This document shows positions 32,722-41,538 of a DNA stretch of 64,000 nt, in pieces. The position numbers and the translations under genes were made by a program. Position 1 is the stretch's first letter. The number at the start of each line of letters is the position of its first letter. The stretch lies in the NCBI RefSeq assembly GCF_029603155.1, contig NZ_JAPMUA010000002.1, forward strand, positions 248,001-312,000, read 5' to 3'. The stretch is from Galbibacter pacificus (GTDB lineage: Bacteria; Bacteroidota; Bacteroidia; Flavobacteriales; Flavobacteriaceae). The notes below the pieces were generated by a model, which searched no databases, was not told the DNA's origin, and saw only the letters and a list, made by a program, of their open reading frames with translations.

Positions 32722-34545
32722 ATGGCTGAAACTAAAGAAACACAAAAAGAGCAAGTAGCAGAAACAAAATCTGCTGAAGCAAAAACTGAAGTAAAAGAAA
32801 CAATTTCTAAAGATGAGTTTCTTAAAAACTTTAACTGGCACAATTACGAAGAAGGAATTGACCAAGTTGAAGACGAAAAATTAAAAGAATTCGAAAACTT
32901 AGTTGAAGAGAACTTTGTTGACACAGCAGATGAGGAAGTTGTAGAAGGAACTGTGATTCACTTAACAGACAGAGAAGCGATTATCGACATCAACGCTAAA
33001 TCTGAAGGTGTTATCTCTTTAAACGAGTTTCGTTACAACCCTAACCTAAAAGTAGGGGACAAAGTTGAAGTTTTAATCGACGTTCGCGAAGATAAAACAG
33101 GTCAATTGGTATTATCTCACCGTAAAGCCAGAACTATCAAGGCTTGGGATAGAGTTAATGCAGCTCACGATAAAGGTGAAATCGTTAATGGTTTTGTTAA
33201 GTGCAGAACTAAAGGAGGTATGATCGTTGACGTATTTGGTATCGAGGCGTTCTTGCCAGGTTCTCAAATTGATGTGAAACCTATCCGCGATTACGATGCA
33301 TACGTTGGTAAAACAATGGAATTTAAGGTGGTTAAAATCAACCACGAATTCAAAAACGTTGTTGTTTCCCACAAAGCGCTTATCGAGGCCGATATCGAAG
33401 AACAGAAAAAAGAAATCATCGGGCAGCTTGAAAAAGGTCAAGTACTTGAAGGTACCGTTAAGAACATTACTTCTTACGGGGTATTCATCGACCTTGGCGG
33501 CGTAGATGGGCTTATCCATATTACAGACCTTTCTTGGTCGCGTATCAACCACCCGAACGAGGTTGTTGAACTAGATCAGAAATTAAATGTTGTAATCCTT
33601 GACTTTGACGATAACAAGTCTAGAATTCAATTAGGTCTTAAGCAATTACAGAAGCACCCATGGGAAGCTCTTGGTGAAGAAGTAAAAGTTGGTGATAAAG
33701 TTAAAGGCAAAGTAGTTGTTATTGCAGATTACGGAGCGTTTATTGAAGTAGCCGACGGTGTTGAAGGACTAATCCACGTTTCTGAAATGTCTTGGTCTAC
33801 ACACTTACGTTCTGCTCAAGATTTCGTAAACGTTGGAGACGAAGTAGAAGCTGTTGTTCTTACATTAGATAGAGAAGAGCGTAAAATGTCGCTTGGTATC
33901 AAGCAATTAACACCAGACCCATGGACAGATATCACTTCTAAATATCCTGTAGGTTCTAAGCACACAGGTATTGTACGTAACTTTACCAACTTTGGAGTAT
34001 TTGTTGAATTGGAAGAAGGAATTGATGGATTAATTTACATTTCCGATCTTTCTTGGACCAAGAAAATCAAGCACCCATCCGAGTTTGTAAACGTTGGAGA
34101 CAAACTAGAAGTTGAAGTTCTTGAATTGGATGTAGAAGGGCGTAAATTGAGCCTTGGACACAAGCAAACTACAGAAAACCCTTGGGATAAATACGAAGCA
34201 GAATTTGCCGAAGGTACGGTTCACACCGCTGAGATTTCTGAGATTGTCGACAAAGGCGCTACAATTGATTTCAACGAAGATATCGTTGCATTTGTACCTT
34301 CACGTCACTTAGAAAAAGAAGATGGCAAGAAATTGAAAAAAGGAGAATCAGCCGATTTCAAAATCATTGAATTCAATAAAGAGTTCAAAAGAGTTGTTGC
34401 TTCTCACACAGCTATCTTCAAGGAAGAAGAAGAGAAAAATGTTAAAGCTGCTGCCAAGCGTAGCAACCAAGCAGAGAAAACTACGCTTGGTGATGCAAAT
34501 GCAGAGCTTCAAGCATTGAAAGATAAAATGGAAGGAAAAAAATAA
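32722..34545 (+). CDS. rpsA: 30S ribosomal protein S1
   Basis: A 607-residue RNA-binding protein made of an acidic N-terminal segment (residues 1-75) and repeated S1 OB-fold domains. These can be followed by their GTVKNITSYGVFIDLGGVDGLIHITDLSW, GKVVVIADYGAFIEVADGVEGLIHVSEMSW and GIVRNFTNFGVFVELEEGIDGLIYISDLSW-type cores (partly quoted: GVDGLIHITDLSW, GVEGLIHVSEMSW, GIDGLIYISDLSW). A degenerate last domain and a lysine/alanine-rich tail follow. Codon choice is biased in the way of highly expressed genes. It delivers mRNA to the 30S subunit. Strong promoter and terminator make it a single-gene unit. Confidence 0.96.
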   Translation: MAETKETQKEQVAETKSAEAKTEVKETISKDEFLKNFNWHNYEEGIDQVEDEKLKEFENLVEENFVDTADEEVVEGTVIHLTDREAIIDINAKSEGVISLNEFRYNPNLKVGDKVEVLIDVREDKTGQLVLSHRKARTIKAWDRVNAAHDKGEIVNGFVKCRTKGGMIVDVFGIEAFLPGSQIDVKPIRDYDAYVGKTMEFKVVKINHEFKNVVVSHKALIEADIEEQKKEIIGQLEKGQVLEGTVKNITSYGVFIDLGGVDGLIHITDLSWSRINHPNEVVELDQKLNVVILDFDDNKSRIQLGLKQLQKHPWEALGEEVKVGDKVKGKVVVIADYGAFIEVADGVEGLIHVSEMSWSTHLRSAQDFVNVGDEVEAVVLTLDREERKMSLGIKQLTPDPWTDITSKYPVGSKHTGIVRNFTNFGVFVELEEGIDGLIYISDLSWTKKIKHPSEFVNVGDKLEVEVLELDVEGRKLSLGHKQTTENPWDKYEAEFAEGTVHTAEISEIVDKGATIDFNEDIVAFVPSRHLEKEDGKKLKKGESADFKIIEFNKEFKRVVASHTAIFKEEEEKNVKAAAKRSNQAEKTTLGDANAELQALKDKMEGKK

Positions 34546-34566
34546 TTTCCAGATCATTTAAAAATT

Positions 34567-34600
34567 AAAACCACGCCAATGGCGTGGTTTTTTGTTTTTT
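34567..34600 (+). terminator. Rho-independent terminator after rpsA
   Basis: AAAACCACGCC (34567-34577), three-base loop AAT, GGCGTGGTTTT (34581-34591), then TTTGTTTTTT. An 11-bp perfect stem with a long U-run 21 bases after the rpsA stop. Confidence 0.95.
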
Positions 34601-34640
34601 TGAAAAAGGCCTTGGTGGAAAAGTTAAAATATCTATTGAA

Positions 34641-35963
34641 TTATAAAGCAACAGCCTTTTTATATACCCTTAAACAACGTTCCCGGGCTTCTTTATGGTC
34701 TACAATAGGGTTTGGGTAGGTGAGTTCATCATAATCTTCCACCCATTTTTTTATATATTTTAAATCTTTATCAAACTTTTTTATTTGTGTAGTGGGGTTA
34801 AAAATCCTAAAGTATGGAGCCGCATCAACACCGCTTCCGGCTGCCCATTGCCAGTTACCAACATTGCTGGACATTTCGTAGTCCAATAGCTTTTCAGCAA
34901 AATAAGCCTCTCCCCAACGCCAGTCTATTAGCAAATGCTTGCATAAAAAACTGGCCACCACCATACGCACGCGGTTATGCATGTACCCGGTTTTGTTTAA
35001 TTGACGCATGCCGGCATCAACCAGGGGGTAACCTGTATTCCCTTCGCACCATTTTTTAAATTCGGCTTCGTTGTTTCTCCATTTAATGCGGTCGTATTTC
35101 TTTTTAAAGCTGTTATGTACCGTTTCGGGAAAATGCCATAGCACCTGCATAAAAAACTCACGCCAAATCAGTTCGTTCAAAAAGACCTCATTCTTGGCTT
35201 TAACAGCATGCAGAACAACTGTTCGTAAGCCAATGGTTCCAAACCGTAAATGGGGACTAAGGCTGGTTGTGCCCTTTTGAGCTGGAAAATCCCTTGTTTT
35301 TTTATATGCATCCAGCGTTTCAGGAGACAAATCGTAATTTTTCACTTCAATTATAGAAGTTGTAAAACCTATATCGCTTATACTCAATTGAGGCAACCTC
35401 AAGTTTTTTATAAAATTATCGGCATGAGCAGTAGCATCAAATGTTTTTATTTTTGTTGCCCCGAACAAGGTTTTCCATTTTTTCATGTACGGGGTGTAAA
35501 CTACATAGGGAGTGCCATCATCTTTCACGACTTCGTCTTTTTCAAAAATCACCTGATCTTTAAATGTTTTAAAATCAATCTTATAAGACTTCAAGAGATT
35601 ATGTAGTTCTTGATCCCTTTTTTGGGCGTAAGGCTCATAATCTTGATTGGCATATACGGTATTTATGGAGTAAGTATCAATTAAACTTTTAAAAACTTCC
35701 TTTGGATTGCCATAAAATAAAGCCAGCGAACTATTATAATCTTTTTGGAGCATGGACCTTATTTCTTGTACTTTTTTAAAGATAAAGCTTACCCGCGCGT
35801 CGTTTTTGGGTAATTCAGTTAGAATATGGGGGTCAAAAATAAATATGGGAATAACGGGGTATTCGCTTTTTAGTGCTTCAAACAGCGCCTTGTTATCATT
35901 CAGTCTTAAATCCCTGCGGAACCAGAATATGTTATAATGTACTTTCACCTTACTTTTTTTCAT
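34641..35963 (-). CDS. phr: Class I deoxyribodipyrimidine photolyase/cryptochrome
   Basis: A roughly 440-residue flavoprotein that repairs UV-induced pyrimidine dimers with blue light. The antenna-domain start NIFWFRRDLRLNDNKAL supports the ATG at 35963; upstream codons in the frame are low-complexity. The catalytic FAD-binding half contains LIWREFFMQVLWHFPE, DAGMRQLNKTGYMHNRVRMV and NVGNWQWAAGSGVDAAPYFR, which carry the residues of the FAD pocket and the tryptophan electron chain. A cryptochrome-type signalling role cannot be excluded. Convergent with rpsA. Confidence 0.93.
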   Translation of the reverse strand: MKKSKVKVHYNIFWFRRDLRLNDNKALFEALKSEYPVIPIFIFDPHILTELPKNDARVSFIFKKVQEIRSMLQKDYNSSLALFYGNPKEVFKSLIDTYSINTVYANQDYEPYAQKRDQELHNLLKSYKIDFKTFKDQVIFEKDEVVKDDGTPYVVYTPYMKKWKTLFGATKIKTFDATAHADNFIKNLRLPQLSISDIGFTTSIIEVKNYDLSPETLDAYKKTRDFPAQKGTTSLSPHLRFGTIGLRTVVLHAVKAKNEVFLNELIWREFFMQVLWHFPETVHNSFKKKYDRIKWRNNEAEFKKWCEGNTGYPLVDAGMRQLNKTGYMHNRVRMVVASFLCKHLLIDWRWGEAYFAEKLLDYEMSSNVGNWQWAAGSGVDAAPYFRIFNPTTQIKKFDKDLKYIKKWVEDYDELTYPNPIVDHKEARERCLRVYKKAVAL

Positions 35964-36111
35964 ATATAAAAATACTATTTTGTTTAAAAAAAATAAACAC
36001 ATATTAAACAAAATAATTATTTAGAAAAATCCTTTTTAAGGTTTTGTTAACAATTGAGAATTATCTTATGCGTAAATTCGTTAGCATCTAACTAATTAAA
36101 TAATCAACCAA

Positions 36112-36957
36112 ATGAAAAGATTAATTTTAGCTGTATGTGTTGCCTTTGTATCTTATTTAGCTGAAGCCCAGATACAAACCCCGCAACCAAGTCCGAAATC
36201 CAAATTAGAGCAAAAAGTAGGTTTGACAGACGTAACCGTAGAATATTCACGCCCTTCAATGCGAGAAAGGGTTATTTTTGGCGATCTGGTTCCTTACGGA
36301 CAAGTGTGGAGAACTGGTGCAAACCAAAATACCATAATTACATTTAGCGATGATGTTAAGGTTGGCGGAACTCAATTGAAAAAAGGAAGTTATGCATTGT
36401 ATACCAAACCCGGGCAAGACAATTGGGAAGTGTATTTTTATAACGATACCAATAATTGGGGAAATCCCGAAAAGTGGGATGAGAGCAAAGTAGTGGCCAA
36501 AGTTTCGGCTGAAGCTTATGAATTACCTTTTGATGTTGAAACTTTTACTATTGATGTAGATAACCTTACCAATAACGGAGCCAGCTTTGGAATTTTCTGG
36601 GAGAAAACATATGTGTCCGTTCCTTTTGAAGTGCCAACGGTTGAAAAAACACAGGCAAACATAGAAAAGGTGATGAACGGACCAAACGCAGGCGATTATT
36701 ATGCAGCAGCGGTATATTATTTACAAGAAGACAAAGACTTGGACAAAGCCGAAGAATGGATAGATAAAGCGGTGTCCATGCAAAAAGAACCGCCTTTTTG
36801 GATGTTAAGGCAAAAATCGCTTATCCAAGCTAAAAACGGAGATACAAAAGGAGCTATTGAAACTGCAAAACAATCGATGGCCGCCGCCGAAAAGGCAGGG
36901 AATCAAGATTATGTAAAACTCAACCAAAAATCCTTGGAAGAGTGGGGGGCCATGTAA
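36112..36957 (+). CDS. Secreted DUF2911 protein with TPR-like tail
   Basis: A 281-residue exported protein. The signal peptide KRLILAVCVAFVSYLAEAQ ends with the Bacteroidota A-x-A-Q site. A DUF2911 domain (residues 25-170) shows the typical VEYSRPSMRERVIFG, LVPYGQVWRTGANQNT and LKKGSYALYTKPG motifs. Residues 195-281 form two TPR-like helical hairpins (AAAVYYLQEDKDLDKAEEWI). The biochemical function of DUF2911 is unknown. Single gene; a TAAATTCG box at 36073-36080 is a near-consensus -7 element. Confidence 0.85.
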   Translation: MKRLILAVCVAFVSYLAEAQIQTPQPSPKSKLEQKVGLTDVTVEYSRPSMRERVIFGDLVPYGQVWRTGANQNTIITFSDDVKVGGTQLKKGSYALYTKPGQDNWEVYFYNDTNNWGNPEKWDESKVVAKVSAEAYELPFDVETFTIDVDNLTNNGASFGIFWEKTYVSVPFEVPTVEKTQANIEKVMNGPNAGDYYAAAVYYLQEDKDLDKAEEWIDKAVSMQKEPPFWMLRQKSLIQAKNGDTKGAIETAKQSMAAAEKAGNQDYVKLNQKSLEEWGAM

Positions 36958-37002
36958 TTCAAACTCGGCAATAAATACCTATAACATAATAATCTGAAAG
37001 AG

Positions 37003-37135
37003 GCTGTCTAAAAAGCCCTATTTAAACTTGTTTTGTCAGTCTGAGCTTGTCGAAGACTTGTTGACATTCAGTGAATTATGCTTCGACAGGCTCAGCATGA
37101 TATCAGGATTTACAGCTTTTTAGACAGCTACTTTT
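37003..37135. repeat. 126-bp nested palindrome with terminator tail
   Basis: GCTGTCTAAAAAGC (37003-37016) has a perfect 14-bp inverted partner GCTTTTTAGACAGC (37115-37128), followed by TACTTTTTTT. Inside sits a copy of the intergenic palindrome core (CTGAGCTTGTCGAAG and CTTCGACAGGCTCAGCA). It lies between the convergent DUF2911 and RND genes. It may act as a terminator and also looks like a non-autonomous repeat that captured the shared core. Confidence 0.8.
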
Positions 37136-37192
37136 TTTGTCAATTTCCTTTAAGATATACTGAATAAATTTCTGCGGAAGTCCATTCTTCAT

Positions 37193-40100
37193 TCATTCTA
37201 AAACCGATTTGTCATGCCGGACGGTCCTTCCTTTTAGGTACATCAACCGAAGGTCTTCGAGGATTAGGTACAAGCAAGGAACAATTACCAAAATTATGGA
37301 AGTCGCAAAAATAATTCCAAAACCCAACGATATAGCCATAGGAATTAGGTAAAAAGCCTGACTGGAAGTTTCCAGGATGATGGGCGTTAGGCCGCCAAAT
37401 GTTGTTAAGGTGGTCAACATGATGGGCCGAAACCTACGAAGTCCGGCTTCGTGTATGGATTCATAAATAGAATTGCCTTTTTTTCGTTGTATGTTTGCAT
37501 AATCAATCATAATCAACGAATCGTTTACCACCACGCCCGAAAGTGCAATAACGCCCATTAAGCTCACCAAAGAAAGGTCGTAGCCCAATAAAATGTGCCC
37601 GATTACAGCGCCAACGATACCAAATGGAATAGCCATCATGACCACCAAAGGCTGTATATAGCTGCTAAAAGCTACGGCCAAAAGCGCATAGATAAGCATC
37701 ATGGCAATAATAAAGCCGCTGCGCAATGTATTTGTAGATTCTCGCATGTCTGCCTGGCTTCCTTCAAAAGACCATGTAAGTCCGGGATAATCGGAACGTA
37801 ATTGTGGCAATATTTCGCTGTTTATGCGGGCCATTACCCTTCCAACGCTATTGGCAGGCTCGGTATCCATACCTACGGTTACAACCCGTTTTCCATCCCT
37901 TCGGTTAATAGTGGTAAACGCTTCTTTTTGAGTTACTTCAACAATATCCAGCAAAGGGACTTCAATGCTGTCTTGTGTGCGAATAAGTAAGTTTTCCAGA
38001 TGTTGAATGTCCTTACGTTCTTCAATAGGGAGCTTTACCCGTATTTCTACTTCGTTTATGGTACGCAATTGCCGCATTGATAAGGCACCAAAAAAGGCGT
38101 TTCGAACCTGGCGCCCTACTTCCGAAGATGTTAACCCTAAATTTCTTCCGGCGGGTAGCAGTTTAAAATCGTATTGTAGTTTTCCCTTATTGTAATTATC
38201 GCTTACGTCCCGGGTATTTTCAAATGCATTCATTTTTTCCACAAAAGCCTGACTGGCACGTTCCAGAACATCTATTTCAACATGGCTCAAATCAACGCTA
38301 ATGGCTTGTTGTGCTCCGCCTGGGCCGCGTTCTGCCTCAAAAGTAATTTGGTCTACCCCGGTAATGTCGCCAATATTGTCACGCCACAACTCAATAACTT
38401 GCCCGGCTGTCATGTCTCTTTGGTCGGGGGGGAGCATAACAATTTCCACATCGATAAAGTTTTGGCCGCGCACATTGGTTTTTATTCCTTCGGCAACTTC
38501 GTATAAATTATGTTCATCAAACATGCGTTGGGTGGCCGCGGTAATTTCTTCGGCCACGGCTTCGGCTTGGTCTGGCGTAGTCCCTACGGGCAATCTTACC
38601 CCGGCTTCGATTTCATCGGCAGCTACTTCGGGCATCATGATCATTCCCATATGGTCGCTATATCCATAACCGCCAACCATGATGAGGATTGCAACGGCAA
38701 TACACAATGTAATATATCTAAATTTCAAACATTTATCTAGAAATGGCCGGTAATACCTGTCGATTATGGTATTGAATCCATTGGCAAATTTTTCCTGCCA
38801 GTTTTCCAGTTTCAACAGCCATCCTTTTTTCTTTTTCTTTTTAAGATGTGCCAAATGGGAGGGAAGTATAAATAACGCTTCTACCAAAGAAACTGCCAGG
38901 ATTACAATTACCACTGCCGGTAATGGCCACCAAAATTTTCCTGTTTCGCCGGGCATGAAAAGCAAGGGAACAAAAGCTATAATGGTAGTAATGATACTAA
39001 AAATAACGGGGTTTGATACATCTTTGGTGCCTTCAATGGCCGCTTGAATGGGGCTTAACCCACGTTGCCTGTACTCATATACGTTTTCCCCGACCACGAT
39101 AGCGTCGTCTACAACAATTCCTAAAACAACAAGGAAGCCAAACATGGATATCATGTTGATGCTCACGCCAATGAGAGGTAAAAACAGCATTCCGCCAATA
39201 AAAGAAACCGTCATTCCAATCATTACCCAAAAGGCAAGTCGGTATTCCAAAAAGAGCCCCAAGATTATTAACACGATAAAAATGGCCATAATGCCGTTTT
39301 CGGTAAGCAGGGAAAGCCGTTCCCTGTAATCTTCGGCACGATTGGAGTCGATGCGATATTTTACCCCTGGCGGTAATTGAAACTCTTCCATGGTCTGCAA
39401 TACCGTTTTTTCAATATCCAAGGGAGATTGGTCGCCTACGCGGAATATTTCCAAATCGATAGAAGCTGTTTGGTTGAACTGACCATGAAATCCGGTTTCT
39501 TCAAAACCATCGGTAATCGTGGCAATATCTGATAATTTTACCTGTGCCCCCGACCCGGAAGAGATAATTGTAATATCTCCAAATTCTTTTGCCCATTGTT
39601 TGCGTTCCTGCATCCGCAACAGGATTTCACCCGATTGTGTTTCTACGGCCCCGGCGGGCACATCTTCGCTACTATTGGCAATGATATTGGCTACTTGCCC
39701 TAATGTAAGTTGGTATTGTTGAAGGTTATGTCTCGATATTTCCACACGGGTTTCATATTCGGGCACATACCCCAATTCTACCTGAGTAATATTTGGATTG
39801 CTCAGAAAGCGGTTTCGAAGGCGTTCGGCCAATTTCCGTAAGTTCCAGAAATCAATATCGCCATACAAGGCTATTTGCATAACGTCACGCTGTTGGTCCT
39901 GCAAGGCAACTTCTGGCTGTTCAATATCATCGGGAAAAGTACGGATGCGGTTTACGGCCTGATCGATATCCTGAAACACTTTCATCCGGTCACTTCCTGC
40001 AATCAATTCTATTAAAATACTTCCCGAGCCTTCTTCAGCGGTTGAAGTAATTTCTTTAATACCTTGGATTCCGCGAACGGCTTCTTCTACTGGAAGTAAT

Positions 40101-40324
40101 ATTCCTTGTTCGACCTCTTCAGGAGCGGCTCCGGGATATACCACGTTAACTTCTACGAAATCTAATTGAAATTGTGGAAAAACTTCTTTTTGAATATTGA
40201 ACATGGTCCAAATACCGGCACCAATAAGCACGATCATTAAAAGATTGGTAGCAATGGAATTACGTGCCATATAGGCAATGGCGCCTTCTTTTCGAGTTTC
40301 GCTATGTTCCTTATTTTCGGCCAT
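37193..40324 (-). CDS. RND efflux pump inner-membrane transporter
   Basis: A 1043-residue proton-driven pump of the AcrB/MexB family. It has the twelve-segment layout: the first membrane helix (NSIATNLLMIVLIGAGIWTM), a large periplasmic porter domain beginning FPQFQLDFVEVNVVYPGAAP, a six-helix block with IGMTVSFIGGMLFLPLIGVS, GIVVDDAIVVGENVYEY (the conserved acidic proton-relay residues), then the second half with the same order. Several acrflvin-type signatures (ALSGVVVNDSLIMIDYAN) are seen. Its start overlaps the adaptor stop by one base. Substrate range is not readable; many such pumps export drugs, detergents or lipids. Confidence 0.92.
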   Translation of the reverse strand: MAENKEHSETRKEGAIAYMARNSIATNLLMIVLIGAGIWTMFNIQKEVFPQFQLDFVEVNVVYPGAAPEEVEQGILLPVEEAVRGIQGIKEITSTAEEGSGSILIELIAGSDRMKVFQDIDQAVNRIRTFPDDIEQPEVALQDQQRDVMQIALYGDIDFWNLRKLAERLRNRFLSNPNITQVELGYVPEYETRVEISRHNLQQYQLTLGQVANIIANSSEDVPAGAVETQSGEILLRMQERKQWAKEFGDITIISSGSGAQVKLSDIATITDGFEETGFHGQFNQTASIDLEIFRVGDQSPLDIEKTVLQTMEEFQLPPGVKYRIDSNRAEDYRERLSLLTENGIMAIFIVLIILGLFLEYRLAFWVMIGMTVSFIGGMLFLPLIGVSINMISMFGFLVVLGIVVDDAIVVGENVYEYRQRGLSPIQAAIEGTKDVSNPVIFSIITTIIAFVPLLFMPGETGKFWWPLPAVVIVILAVSLVEALFILPSHLAHLKKKKKKGWLLKLENWQEKFANGFNTIIDRYYRPFLDKCLKFRYITLCIAVAILIMVGGYGYSDHMGMIMMPEVAADEIEAGVRLPVGTTPDQAEAVAEEITAATQRMFDEHNLYEVAEGIKTNVRGQNFIDVEIVMLPPDQRDMTAGQVIELWRDNIGDITGVDQITFEAERGPGGAQQAISVDLSHVEIDVLERASQAFVEKMNAFENTRDVSDNYNKGKLQYDFKLLPAGRNLGLTSSEVGRQVRNAFFGALSMRQLRTINEVEIRVKLPIEERKDIQHLENLLIRTQDSIEVPLLDIVEVTQKEAFTTINRRDGKRVVTVGMDTEPANSVGRVMARINSEILPQLRSDYPGLTWSFEGSQADMRESTNTLRSGFIIAMMLIYALLAVAFSSYIQPLVVMMAIPFGIVGAVIGHILLGYDLSLVSLMGVIALSGVVVNDSLIMIDYANIQRKKGNSIYESIHEAGLRRFRPIMLTTLTTFGGLTPIILETSSQAFYLIPMAISLGFGIIFATSIILVIVPCLYLILEDLRLMYLKGRTVRHDKSVLE

Positions 40325-41529
40325 TACTCTTTAACCTCTTGTTTGTTTTTGGTGGTTTGTGTAGAATCGGTTTCTGTACGTAACGGGATTCCCGTTGCTA
40401 CCGTGCTTAAATTGGTGGTAACTACTTTTGCATTGTCTTCAATACCACTGTCTATATATGCATGTTCGACATCCGTTAGCACAATAGAGACATCCTTAAT
40501 AACTAGTTTTCCGTCTTCCATAACCCACACAGTGTTGTTGTTCCGGATATAATCACGATCTACACGGGCAACATTCTGGACTGTTTTCCCTTCAATTTGA
40601 GCCTCGACAAAAGAACCGATAATTAATTTTTGGTTATTATCTTCCGGCATTTTATACGCTAACGGATCGGGAACACGAACGAGTACACGTGCCAGGCGGG
40701 TTTGGTTGTCCAGTGCTCCCACTTGTTTGTCTAAATAGCCAATTCTGTGTTCGTCCTCATCCCAAGCTGTGATATTTCTAATCTTGACCATTGCGCCATT
40801 TTCTTCTTCTGAACTGGGGAAAGAAAGCCATTTTAATTTTCCAAGTGGCACCGTAACTTCTACCCAATAATGCGCTGTTCCCACCAGACGCCCTAAATTA
40901 TCGCCCGGTGCCACTTGAGAGCCTACCGTTGCATTCTGGTTGATGATATGTGCATCAAAAGGAGCGCGGAGTGTGCTCCGTTCTAAATTTAATTGTGCTT
41001 GGTCCACCGCAGCCTGTGCCGATATTACGGTTGCTTTTACGGCATTTAATTGCGGTTTTCTTAAAACAAGGTCTTGTTGGTCTTGAGAGAGCGTATCGCC
41101 TTCAATTAATTGCAGATCCTGTTGGGCAATAACCTGTCGGCCCATTTCTATTTCCAAGTTGGTTTTGGCCTGTAAAAGCTCGCTTTTTCTTAATTCCAAG
41201 GTGTTTTTATAATCGGCAGGGTCTATTTGCAACAAAACAGCTCCTTTTTTTATAAAACCACCAGGGGCAAATTTTGGGTCTCTTTTTATTACTTGGCCGC
41301 TAACCAACGGACTAATGATAACATCTTCTACTGGCCGAACGGTACCCGTTACTACAATTTTGGGCTTAAAGCTGCCTTTTTCAACTTCAACAACATGCAC
41401 CAACATAGCCGTTTCTTTAACGGCGGCCTCACTTTTTGCCGTAGGTTCGGTAGCAAAAATAATTGCAGTAAATACAATGGCAACAAGTAAAATGCCCAAA
41501 CATATAAAAACGACTTTTTTTCTGCTCAT
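40324..41529 (-). CDS. RND efflux periplasmic adaptor (membrane fusion protein)
   Basis: A 401-residue HlyD/AcrA-type adaptor. An N-terminal signal anchor (VVFICLGILLVAIVFTAIIF) leads to a beta-barrel and lipoyl half-motif (VVTGTVRPVEDVIISPLVSG), a helical hairpin (LRKSELLQAKTNLEIEMGRQ), the second lipoyl half (STLRAPFDAHIINQNATVGS) and a C-terminal membrane-proximal domain. No lipobox Cys, so it is probably anchored by its N-terminal helix. It links the transporter with the outer-membrane factor encoded upstream. Ten-base gap to the outer-membrane gene. Confidence 0.92.
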   Translation of the reverse strand: MSRKKVVFICLGILLVAIVFTAIIFATEPTAKSEAAVKETAMLVHVVEVEKGSFKPKIVVTGTVRPVEDVIISPLVSGQVIKRDPKFAPGGFIKKGAVLLQIDPADYKNTLELRKSELLQAKTNLEIEMGRQVIAQQDLQLIEGDTLSQDQQDLVLRKPQLNAVKATVISAQAAVDQAQLNLERSTLRAPFDAHIINQNATVGSQVAPGDNLGRLVGTAHYWVEVTVPLGKLKWLSFPSSEEENGAMVKIRNITAWDEDEHRIGYLDKQVGALDNQTRLARVLVRVPDPLAYKMPEDNNQKLIIGSFVEAQIEGKTVQNVARVDRDYIRNNNTVWVMEDGKLVIKDVSIVLTDVEHAYIDSGIEDNAKVVTTNLSTVATGIPLRTETDSTQTTKNKQEVKE

Positions 41530-41538
41530 GGTTTCCGG

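Noticed and set aside
38301..38669. Plus-strand ORF of 122 codons opposite the RND transporter
   Set aside because: It is one of many open frames antisense to a long, clearly coding gene, and its composition follows the complementary codons.
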